The notes beneath the pieces were generated by a model, which was not told the origin of the DNA, did not search any database, and saw nothing but the letters and a program-made list of their open reading frames with translations. DNA of 37,400 nt from Methylomarinum sp050304855 (GTDB lineage: Bacteria > Pseudomonadota > Gammaproteobacteria > Methylococcales > Methylomonadaceae): the NCBI GenBank assembly GCA_050304855.1, contig JBNLEI010000044.1, positions 1 to 37,400 on the forward strand, read 5' to 3'. A program made the translations under genes and the position numbers. Below, in pieces: positions 16,988 through 23,993 of this stretch (position 1 is its first letter; each line of letters begins with the position of its first letter).

Positions 16988-17875
16988 ATGTCATCCAACG
17001 AAAAGCCGCCAATGGCGTACCCCAACACCCAATATGTCTGCTGCATTTGCGAAAAAACGTTTTTTTCCTGCGAAAAACCTCAAAAGGAACCTGTCTGCAA
17101 GAGTTTTGATTGCCAACGTCTTCATGCTAATAAAACCAAGGCCGGCGCGAATAATTTAACGCAACACTTTACCTTTCAGTCACAGAACCTCCGAGGGAAG
17201 ATACAGCAAGAGCAGGCAGAGATTCTCCGTATTAAGGCGGCCGAACAAATCGCCAAAAGCGCCATGCTCCTGCGCGAAGAGGAAGAGAACCGGGAGATTT
17301 ACCGAAAAACTCTGGAAAAGTTTCCCGAATTGGACCGGATTCGTCATCCCATGGTGGCATTACCCCCATACCATCACCGGATCATGGGAACGCTTTCGGA
17401 AGAGCGAAAGGAAAATTATCTACGCCATATTCGCGAGATTATCGATATTTCGGTAAAAAAAATAGAGCATGAAAACACTGAACCCGCTTCGCCGACCGTA
17501 AAAACAAGTAATGAAATTGATGGAACAGTGTCCACATTAAACAGAATGATATGTGGTATTTGCGAAGGTCGTTGTTGCATTAACGGAGGGGATAAGGCTT
17601 ATCTTAAACCTCAAACGATCGAACGCTATATGCGTGAATATCCGGAACTCTCCCCCGAACAAGTGTTCAATCGCTATGCGGAGAAAATGTCCGAACAAAC
17701 CCATATCGACTCATGTATCAATCATACGGACAAAGGCTGCATTTTACCTCGCGAAATGCGTTCCGATACTTGTAACGACTTTTATTGCGATGCTGTCAAA
17801 AAATTCAATCGCGCTTTTTCGGAACAAGAGACGCCTCCCGAAGGGGCTGTTGTAATCAGACGCCCCTTGAATTAA
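16988..17875 (+). CDS. Cysteine-cluster protein (YkgJ-like) with N-terminal zinc-ribbon-like motif
   Basis: 295 residues, no signal peptide. The N-terminus has cysteines at 18, 19, 21, 28, 37 and 42, a CxC/CxxxxC pattern that could bind zinc. A charged helical stretch, probably coiled coil, follows (about residues 65-115). The C-terminal third begins CGICEGRCC (residues 189-197) and continues with further cysteines in CINHTDKGC and TCNDFYCD. This is the layout of the YkgJ/UPF0153 family, thought to bind zinc or an iron-sulfur cluster. The function is unknown. The 3' end contains a seven-pair inverted repeat, AAGGGGC/GCCCCTT (17841-17868). ATG 16988 follows weak ribosome-site sequence. Confidence 0.72.
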   Translation: MSSNEKPPMAYPNTQYVCCICEKTFFSCEKPQKEPVCKSFDCQRLHANKTKAGANNLTQHFTFQSQNLRGKIQQEQAEILRIKAAEQIAKSAMLLREEEENREIYRKTLEKFPELDRIRHPMVALPPYHHRIMGTLSEERKENYLRHIREIIDISVKKIEHENTEPASPTVKTSNEIDGTVSTLNRMICGICEGRCCINGGDKAYLKPQTIERYMREYPELSPEQVFNRYAEKMSEQTHIDSCINHTDKGCILPREMRSDTCNDFYCDAVKKFNRAFSEQETPPEGAVVIRRPLN

Positions 17876-17989
17876 AAGTCTTTCCCGTATAGAAATTCAT
17901 TGTCAATCTCAGTTATTTATTTCTGAATTAAGATCGGTGAAAAACGAAACCGGCTGTTAATTAAATTAATTTAATCAAGGCTAATAATC

Positions 17990-18103
17990 ATGACTAAATT
18001 TCCTTTTGATACCGATAGTTCTTTCATTTATTGCCTGAATTGGTTCGATGGGCCTGACCGACTCAAGGTTGGCAATTTTATAGGTTTATTAAGTGCAATC
18101 TGA
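17990..18103 (+). CDS. Possible 37-residue leader-type small ORF
   Basis: An open frame starting at ATG 17990, with AAGG about ten bases upstream, encodes a 37-residue peptide (MTKFPFDTDSSFIYCLNWFD at its start). Its stop lies eleven bases inside the following permease gene in another frame, so the permease GTG start sits inside it and translation could be coupled. It resembles no family I know and may be chance. Confidence 0.3.
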   Translation: MTKFPFDTDSSFIYCLNWFDGPDRLKVGNFIGLLSAI

Positions 18104-19217
18104 CGCTCGACGCCGCCTAGTCGGACTCATCCGCAAAGAATTCCTGCAAATCCGGCGCGACCCCAGCAGCCTGGCGATCGCTTTCGTGATGCCGGTGTTT
18201 TTGTTATTACTTTTCGGTTACGGCGTCTCGTTGGACGCCAAGCATGTTCCGCTCGGCATAGTCGTGGAAAAAGCGTCTCCCGAGACCCAAAGTTTCATAG
18301 CTGCTTTCGCCTATTCGGATTATTTCGTCGCCCAACATTTTGTCGATATGCGTTCGGCTCAGCAAGCGTTGTCGAAGCGGAAAATCAACGGCATTTTACG
18401 ACTGCGCAGTGATTTCGCTCGTCGACTATTTGACCGCGAGCCGGCCCCGATTCAGGTCATCGTCAACGGCGTGGATGCCAATACCGCGCGCTTGACGATC
18501 GGCTATATCCAGGGCGTCTGGAATACGTGGCTTAACGATTTCGCCGAACGACGCGGTAAGCCTTTAAGCCATCGAGTCGAGCTGGAACCTCGCGTCTGGT
18601 ATAACAGCGCTCTGCGTAGTCGCAACTTTCTGGTACCGGGATTAATCGCCGTTATCATGACCCTGATCGGGGCTTTATTAACGGCGTTAGTGGTCTCTAG
18701 AGAATGGGAACGCGGCACGATGGAAACACTTATCTCAACGCCAGTCAGTGTGCGCGAGGTTTTGCTGGGCAAATTGATACCCTATTACCTGCTGGGCATG
18801 GGCGGGATGTTATTATCGATCGCGATGGCGGTTTTCCTGTTTCAAGTGCCATTACGGGGTTCGCTATGGGTTCTCCTTCTGTCCGGTACCCTATTTTTAT
18901 CGGTCGCTCTGGGCATGGGTCTAGTGATTTCAATCGCTGCGAAAAACCAGTTCGTCGCCGGCCAGGTTGCGATTATTGTCACCTTTCTGCCGGCATTTAT
19001 TCTGTCCGGTTTTATTTTCGATATCGACAGCATGCCGTCCACCATCCAGCTTTTCACTTATTTGATCGGCGCTCGTTATTTTGTCGAGATCCTGCAAACG
19101 GTTTTCCTGACCGGCGATATCTGGGGTGTGATCATTCCCAATGCGTTGGCGTTATTGCTGATAGCGGCGGTTTTTTTCGCTCTGGCCTTATGGCGTGCGC
19201 CTAGACGCCTGGAGTGA
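18093..19217 (+). CDS. ABC-2 type exporter permease (YbhS-like)
   Basis: 374-residue inner-membrane subunit. The order is typical: a cytoplasmic RLVGLIRKEFLQIRRDPSSL entry, one helix (about 30-48), a large periplasmic domain (about 50-180), then five helices. The ABC-2 signature REWERGTMETLISTPVSVRE lies between helices 2 and 3. With the tandem ATPase and the HlyD-type adaptor upstream, it would export a drug, lipid or other hydrophobic molecule. The start is GTG 18093, inside a possible small ORF. The next permease begins seven bases after its stop. Confidence 0.91.
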   Translation: MQSDARRRLVGLIRKEFLQIRRDPSSLAIAFVMPVFLLLLFGYGVSLDAKHVPLGIVVEKASPETQSFIAAFAYSDYFVAQHFVDMRSAQQALSKRKINGILRLRSDFARRLFDREPAPIQVIVNGVDANTARLTIGYIQGVWNTWLNDFAERRGKPLSHRVELEPRVWYNSALRSRNFLVPGLIAVIMTLIGALLTALVVSREWERGTMETLISTPVSVREVLLGKLIPYYLLGMGGMLLSIAMAVFLFQVPLRGSLWVLLLSGTLFLSVALGMGLVISIAAKNQFVAGQVAIIVTFLPAFILSGFIFDIDSMPSTIQLFTYLIGARYFVEILQTVFLTGDIWGVIIPNALALLLIAAVFFALALWRAPRRLE

Positions 19218-19224
19218 TCGCATT

Positions 19225-20337
19225 ATGTGGCTGCGCATATACGCCTTGTTGATCAAAGAGTTTTTAAATCTGTTAAAAGACAAAAAGAGTCGTTTGGTGC
19301 TCATCGTACCGCCACTAGTCCAATTGTTTATTTTCAGCTATGCCGCCACATACGATCTCAATCAGGCACCTATCGCCCTTTACAACGAAGATGGCGGCAT
19401 CGCCTCGCGCGATCTGCTTGCCCGCTTTAACGGAGCCCCAGCCTTTAAAACGGTGTTGACGATTGATCGTCAGGAACAGATTACAGACGCATTGGACAAC
19501 AAAAAAGTGCTGTTGGTTATACACTTGGGGCAGCATTTCAGTCGCGATCTATTATCGGGACAACACCCCGCCAAAGTGCAAATTCTGCTGGACGGCCGCG
19601 ATTCCAATACCGCCCAGATTGCCCTAGGATATGCCCGTACCGTGATCTCCGACTTTAATCTGAACTGGGCGCGACAACATCATTTAGCGTTGCCGCCCGC
19701 TACACTGGAAGCCAGGGCCTGGTTCAATCCAAATCTGGAAAGTCGTTGGTTTATCGTACCGGGCATCGTCGGCTTGCTAACGCTGGTTGTCACTATCGTG
19801 GTGACAGCGCTTTCCGTCGCCCGGGAACGAGAACAAGGGACTTTCGACCAACTGTTGGTCACACCGCTTAATCCTTTGGAAATATTGCTTGGCAAAGCGA
19901 TACCCGGCTTAATCATCGGGATTGTCGAAGTGTCCTTCATCATCTTTATGGCCATCGCTTGGTTTAAAATACCGTTACTAGGCAGCCTCGGTGGATTATA
20001 TCTTGGGATCGTTCTGTTCGTGTTCGCCGTAATTGGCGTCGGTCTGATGATTTCATCGCTGGCAATCACTCAACAGCAGGGCTTACTGGGCGCTTTCCTG
20101 TTTATCGTCCCGGCGGTGATACTGTCCGGCTACGCCACGCCGATCGCCAATATGCCGCCTCTGGTCCAGGACTTGACGCTAATCAATCCGCTTCGCTATT
20201 TTTTGGTCATTCTACGTGGTATTTTTCTTGAGGGGCTGAGAACGGAAGAGTTATTTGACCAATATTGGCCGATGGCGATCATCGGACTGCTTTGTTTATG
20301 TTCCGCGGGCTGGTTGTTCCGGCGCCGAATGTATTGA
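19225..20337 (+). CDS. ABC-2 type exporter permease (YbhR-like)
   Basis: 370 residues, paralogous in layout to the preceding permease: ALLIKEFLNLLKDKKSRLVL, one helix, a large periplasmic domain, then five helices with the motif REREQGTFDQLLVTPLNPLE. The pair should form the heterodimeric membrane part of a YbhFSR-like exporter. ATG 19225 is preferred, with GGAG at 19211-19214 ten bases upstream; a GTG at 19195 would overlap the previous gene by 23 bases. A terminator-like hairpin starts at its stop codon. Confidence 0.91.
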   Translation: MWLRIYALLIKEFLNLLKDKKSRLVLIVPPLVQLFIFSYAATYDLNQAPIALYNEDGGIASRDLLARFNGAPAFKTVLTIDRQEQITDALDNKKVLLVIHLGQHFSRDLLSGQHPAKVQILLDGRDSNTAQIALGYARTVISDFNLNWARQHHLALPPATLEARAWFNPNLESRWFIVPGIVGLLTLVVTIVVTALSVAREREQGTFDQLLVTPLNPLEILLGKAIPGLIIGIVEVSFIIFMAIAWFKIPLLGSLGGLYLGIVLFVFAVIGVGLMISSLAITQQQGLLGAFLFIVPAVILSGYATPIANMPPLVQDLTLINPLRYFLVILRGIFLEGLRTEELFDQYWPMAIIGLLCLCSAGWLFRRRMY

Positions 20338-20365
20338 TGACTCGTTTAATCGAGCGTCATTTTTA
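20337..20365 (+). terminator. Rho-independent terminator after the exporter permeases
   Basis: ATGACTCG (20337-20344) pairs with CGAGCGTCAT (20351-20360) around the loop TTTAAT, with a small bulge, followed by TTTTTA. It would end the exporter transcript. Confidence 0.6.
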
Positions 20366-20454
20366 CCGTATCCAAAAACATAACGGAAAATTTATTTCAT
20401 TTTATCGTTACATTTTGAATCTACCCTTTAATGCAACCAATCCAGGAGAGCCTC

Positions 20455-21084
20455 ATGAACGTGCGAAAATATGGTTTGATGATTTTCGGATTAATATCGA
20501 CCGCCGCAAACTCAGTTGAAAAACGCGTTGAAATGCAATTTGCCGCCTTGCCGGAATCGGTCCAATATACGGTTTCCCACTACATCGATCCGAAAAATAT
20601 TACCCGGATAGAAAAAATCATCGATAGCGACTATGTTAGATTTGAAGTCGTCAGTACTAAAACCGTCAATAATAAAGATTTCGTCGATACCGACATGACA
20701 GTTGCGGCTGACGGCGAAATTATGACTCTGAAGAAGGAGGCGCCTATGTTCGCTATTCCCTATCCGGTCATGCAACGGGTCAATCGGCAATACCCCAATC
20801 TCAAAATTGATGAAGTGGAAATCGTCCAAACGCGCCATTTTTTATTGACCGGAAAAGTGGACGGACAACGCGTTAACCTAAAAGTATTCGATGATGGCGC
20901 AGTCGAGCAAATTCCGATCGCAGTCGAGCAAACACAACCCCAAAAAACACCGCCTTCTAAGACCAATAATGAGCCGGTCCAGCCTATTACGGAGGAACCT
21001 CAAACGCCATCCCCGATGTCCGATGATGAATTGCCCATATTCGACGATTCAGAGGATTCGACCATGCCGCCTCTGGGTGATTAA
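20455..21084 (+). CDS. Predicted exported protein with two PepSY-like halves and an acidic tail
   Basis: 209 residues with a short hydrophobic N-terminus (GLMIFGLISTAANS), a possible signal peptide. Two similar stretches follow: FAALPESVQYTVSHYIDPKN with ITRIEKI, and FAIPYPVMQRVNRQYPNLKI with DEVEIVQ, then KVDGQRVNLKVFDDGAVEQI. The pattern of helix, basic partner strand and GxVx resembles PepSY or beta-lactamase-inhibitor-like periplasmic domains, but I cannot assign a family firmly. Residues 150-209 are Pro/Glu/Asp-rich and probably disordered. AGGAG at 20443-20447 fixes ATG 20455. It is followed by a convergent gene. Confidence 0.68.
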   Translation: MNVRKYGLMIFGLISTAANSVEKRVEMQFAALPESVQYTVSHYIDPKNITRIEKIIDSDYVRFEVVSTKTVNNKDFVDTDMTVAADGEIMTLKKEAPMFAIPYPVMQRVNRQYPNLKIDEVEIVQTRHFLLTGKVDGQRVNLKVFDDGAVEQIPIAVEQTQPQKTPPSKTNNEPVQPITEEPQTPSPMSDDELPIFDDSEDSTMPPLGD

Positions 21085-21119
21085 TCCGATTAGCCAGTCT
21101 GAAAATAATCCAATCGGGT
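21084..21119. terminator. Possible bidirectional terminator between convergent genes
   Basis: ATCCGATT (21084-21091) and AATCGGGT (21112-21119) form an eight-pair stem (one G-T) with a 20-base loop in the gap between two genes that end facing each other. There is no strong T run, so support is weak. Confidence 0.3.
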
Positions 21120-21122
21120 TCG

Positions 21123-21482
21123 CTAACGTTGATTCCCGTCACTGAAGGAGGATAGCGCGATGACCAAAAGAATAATGATGAGCATCGGCCAAAAATAAGG
21201 CGCCACTAAAATTAATCCGAAAACCGCAAACATAAGCGCACTCGAAAAAATGATAAAACCGGCGCCGATAAACAACAATACTCCAAGAAAAACGGTGGCG
21301 GCCAACACGATCAGCAGTGTCGGGATTGCGGCTAAACGGGTTAGCGGTTCCGCCACCGGCTCTCCGTTGATTATCAAACTCAATTGCCCGGTGGCTGGAT
21401 GAAATAAAAAGATCAATAACGCGATAAACACGCCCAACAACACAACTTTGTAAAGATGTTTCCGTGATAACGGCTTATTCAT
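21123..21482 (-). CDS. Small membrane protein of unknown function
   Basis: 119 residues with three hydrophobic helices: about residues 12-28, 52-75 and 78-108, the last long enough to span twice. A short polar loop (TGQLSLIINGEPVAEPLTR) follows the first, and the C-terminus is basic (SDGNQR). I do not recognise the family. The minus-strand ATG at 21482-21480 has an AAGGAATG sequence just upstream. It converges on the exported protein at 20455-21084 and diverges from the diguanylate cyclase. Confidence 0.65.
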   Translation of the reverse strand: MNKPLSRKHLYKVVLLGVFIALLIFLFHPATGQLSLIINGEPVAEPLTRLAAIPTLLIVLAATVFLGVLLFIGAGFIIFSSALMFAVFGLILVAPYFWPMLIIILLVIALSSFSDGNQR

Positions 21483-21851
21483 AATGCATTCCTTAAATCA
21501 TTGTTAAGTGATATTCGACGACCCCTCGCTATTCATCGACAATCGTCTTTTATATCGACAAGTACTGTGGCGAACTGATCGTAGGTTAGACTCTCATCAT
21601 TTACTATCAAACCGACTTCGAAAATCAGTTTAATAATCTGGGGACCGTTTACACCCAGGAACTTCTTCGAACGGATTTCAAGAAAATAAATAGCAATCCG
21701 CAAAACCACACAATATAAGAATTCATGAATATATAAAATTAATTGGAATTTAGATTATTTTCCCCCAAACCGAATATTGGCCGATATAATTACCGTGAAC
21801 AACTTCTAATTACAGCGTTACTTATTTATCTTTTTCTAACGGTCGTTATTC
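21483..21851. other. Divergent intergenic region, 369 bases
   Basis: This is the gap between the minus-strand membrane protein and the plus-strand diguanylate cyclase; it must hold promoters for both. The only clear box is TATAAT at 21785-21790, about 60 bases before the cyclase ATG, without a good -35. No RNA gene or open frame is convincing. Confidence 0.5.
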
Positions 21852-23147
21852 ATGAATCAACAGGATGTGGATGTTTTCATCCGTCATGTCGTTAAAAGAC
21901 ATCTGTCTCATCTTTTGCCCGAAGAAATTGCCGATGCCCTAAAGCAACCCGATTCACAACAGTCCTTATCCGCCGACCTGGAATATCGCCTTGAGGAATG
22001 GGACCGGAAAATTTCGGTACAATCTTACTGGCAAGGCGTCTTAACAGATTATGATGCGGAAAGAACCAACACCCTGATTTCACTGTACAAACAGGCTTTA
22101 TTCAGCAACCGAAAATTAAAAATCAGCGATGAACAGAGGCCCGATGCCAACCTGTTCAACCCTTTCGGCCTGGTTGCCCGCAACCGGCAATATTTCTTTG
22201 TCGGCTCTTACGAAAACAGTCGGGAACCCAATTTACTGCCTGTTAATAAAGTTAACGGATTATCTTTGGCGGAAGAAACGGCTCTACCCCCCAATGACGA
22301 TTTCGACCTGGACGATTTTTCGGCGACCTATCTCAACCATCCTGTCGAGCCAATTATGATCGATCATTTGATCGTAGAATTTCCCGAAAAATCCTATTTC
22401 TATGTCAAATCTCACCCAATTTGCTGCGAAAAATTGAACATCACCAAACCTCAGGGCTCACCCGGCTATTTCAATCTGGAAGCCTTTGCAGTGCCAAACA
22501 CCGTCAAACTGCATGAATGGCTTTCAGGTTTTCAAGATGACGCTCAAATTTTGACCCCGCTTTTTTTAAGGCTGAAGATCAACCGTTCTTTTGTGGATCA
22601 ATTGACAAATCTGTATAACCGTAACGCTTTCGAACGCTTGGGACAGCGCGAAATAGAGCGCTACCTTCGCAGCCATCAATGTCATTTTTCTTTGTTGGTG
22701 ATGGACATAGACCATTTTAAATCAATCAATGACGAGCATGGACATCTTTTCGGCGATGAAGTATTGATAAAAGTGGCAGAATGTCTTAGAGGCTATGACG
22801 CCATTCGTTACGGCGGTGAAGAATTTGCCGTACTGTTGCCGGATACCCGAGCGGAGCAAGCTTTAACCGTGGCCGAACGAATTAGAAAAAACATAGAACA
22901 ATTATCGCTACAAAACGACGAAAATTATCAGGTTCCCATAACAATCAGTATCGGCATTGCTGAATTTCCCGGACATCTGACCGCATCGGATCATAAGATA
23001 TTGAGTTCTCAAGAGAAAACCAAGGCCAGCGACAAATTCAAAGCGAGCATGATGGCGGCGATTACGGGACAAGCCGACAAAGCACTCTATCAAGCCAAAA
23101 AATCCGGACGCAACCAAAGTATGATTTACCGTGTGGATTTTTCTTGA
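21852..23147 (+). CDS. Diguanylate cyclase (GGEEF domain)
   Basis: 431 residues. The C-terminal GGDEF domain (about residues 250-431) has the metal-binding MDIDHF at 284-289, catalytic GGEEF at 321-325 and NxxxF earlier (LYNRNAFERLG). It should make cyclic di-GMP from two GTP. An RGYD sequence precedes GGEEF, but one residue closer than the usual inhibitory RxxD site. About 18 extra residues (Lys/Ser-rich, SSQEKTKASDKFK) sit between the AEFPG and ADKALYQAKKSGRNQ blocks. The first 240 residues lack membrane helices and match no sensor domain I can name; they include NPFGLVARNRQYFFVGSYEN, which hints at a WYL-like fold. Cyclic di-GMP often controls surface polysaccharide, fitting the exosortase locus nearby. 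Confidence 0.9.
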   Translation: MNQQDVDVFIRHVVKRHLSHLLPEEIADALKQPDSQQSLSADLEYRLEEWDRKISVQSYWQGVLTDYDAERTNTLISLYKQALFSNRKLKISDEQRPDANLFNPFGLVARNRQYFFVGSYENSREPNLLPVNKVNGLSLAEETALPPNDDFDLDDFSATYLNHPVEPIMIDHLIVEFPEKSYFYVKSHPICCEKLNITKPQGSPGYFNLEAFAVPNTVKLHEWLSGFQDDAQILTPLFLRLKINRSFVDQLTNLYNRNAFERLGQREIERYLRSHQCHFSLLVMDIDHFKSINDEHGHLFGDEVLIKVAECLRGYDAIRYGGEEFAVLLPDTRAEQALTVAERIRKNIEQLSLQNDENYQVPITISIGIAEFPGHLTASDHKILSSQEKTKASDKFKASMMAAITGQADKALYQAKKSGRNQSMIYRVDFS

Positions 23148-23154
23148 AAAATTT

Positions 23155-23715
23155 TTTAGTAATTCCTCCACTCCGACCCATTGGGGCAGGAGTGAAAACT
23201 CGTTTTCTTCGACTAGCCAGTCCACCCGTCGCAACACTTGGGCGGAATTGGCATCGGTATTCATCGCTCCACCCAACTGTGATTGGCAATGCAGGTGCCG
23301 CTGACCAACGGCTGGCTATTGGTTCCGGTTTTTAAAAATCCGTCAAGCAGCCTCGCTGGCCGAATATACGTCCACATCGATTATGCCGGAGGCCATGGCG
23401 TTATTTCCGTAAAACAAATTGCCCACGCTCGTCGAGTGACTGGAAATTCCGTTGGAAACAGGATCGGATTGGTCAACGATAGTTTTTCCGGCAAACTGGG
23501 CGGCGCTGGTATCGGGAATCCAAGCGCCTACATTAGTTTCACTAACTCCCTGAGCCACTTCCACCTGGGTAGCCGCCACGCCGGCACCGTTGGGAGTTAG
23601 CAATCCCAGCTCGGTCTGTAACCGGCTATAACCGGCATCTTCACGATAATCGGCGTAGGCCTGAGAAACAAATAACATCGTTGTCAAAACAGCTTTTTTT
23701 TACGTTTGATCCTGT
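23155..23715 (-). pseudogene. Decayed remnant of an exported protein (frameshifted and truncated)
   Basis: Three minus-strand frame segments read as one protein. Segment 1 (23696-23346) has a signal-peptide-like KKAVLTTMLFVSQAYA followed by DYREDAGYSRLQTELGLL and ends near DVYSASEAA. Segment 2 (about 23340-23265, shifted) continues DGFLKTGTNSQPLVSGTCIA. Segment 3 (about 23270-23150, shifted again) continues AMNTDANSAQVLRRVDWLVE, then loses coherence. An A8 run near 23700 also breaks the frame between a basic start (NRIKR) and the signal peptide. I suspect a subtilase-like or other secreted protein from phrases such as HSTSVGNLFYGN and VLRRVDW, but the family is not certain. No intact copy is in the window. 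Confidence 0.6.
23169..23194 (+). terminator. Possible hairpin after the diguanylate cyclase
   Basis: CACTCC (23169-23174) and GGAGTG (23189-23194) flank CCC/GGG pairs with an internal mismatch, followed within ten bases by CGTTTTCTT. It may end the cyclase transcript, but it also lies at the edge of the decayed gene on the other strand. Confidence 0.3.
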
Positions 23716-23952
23716 TCAAGATCCCAAATAAGGGTTGAACAGCAAATCCCGCACCGTTTAAATACGTCTGATAATGCTTCGTGAAACGAGGTATCACTTA
23801 ATCGATAAGATTCCCAAGAACAACTTAAATTAGTGATTTCACATAACGGCTATGGAAAAACCACACTATTGTTTTGTCGGAATCAAATGAAAGCCGGCTG
23901 GCAGTCCGGAATAGATTGGCGGGAGAAAAGATTTTCTGCGATTGTTTACAGT

Positions 23953-23982
23953 AAAAAAATCGGCGTCATAAGACGCCGATTT
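23953..23982 (-). terminator. Rho-independent terminator of the exosortase operon
   Basis: AAATCGGCGTC (23957-23967) and GACGCCGATTT (23972-23982) form a perfect eleven-pair stem with the loop ATAA. On the minus strand it is followed by a T run (A7 at 23953-23959 on the plus strand). It sits twelve bases beyond the stop of the TPR gene. Confidence 0.88.
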
Positions 23983-23993
23983 CGAATGTCATC

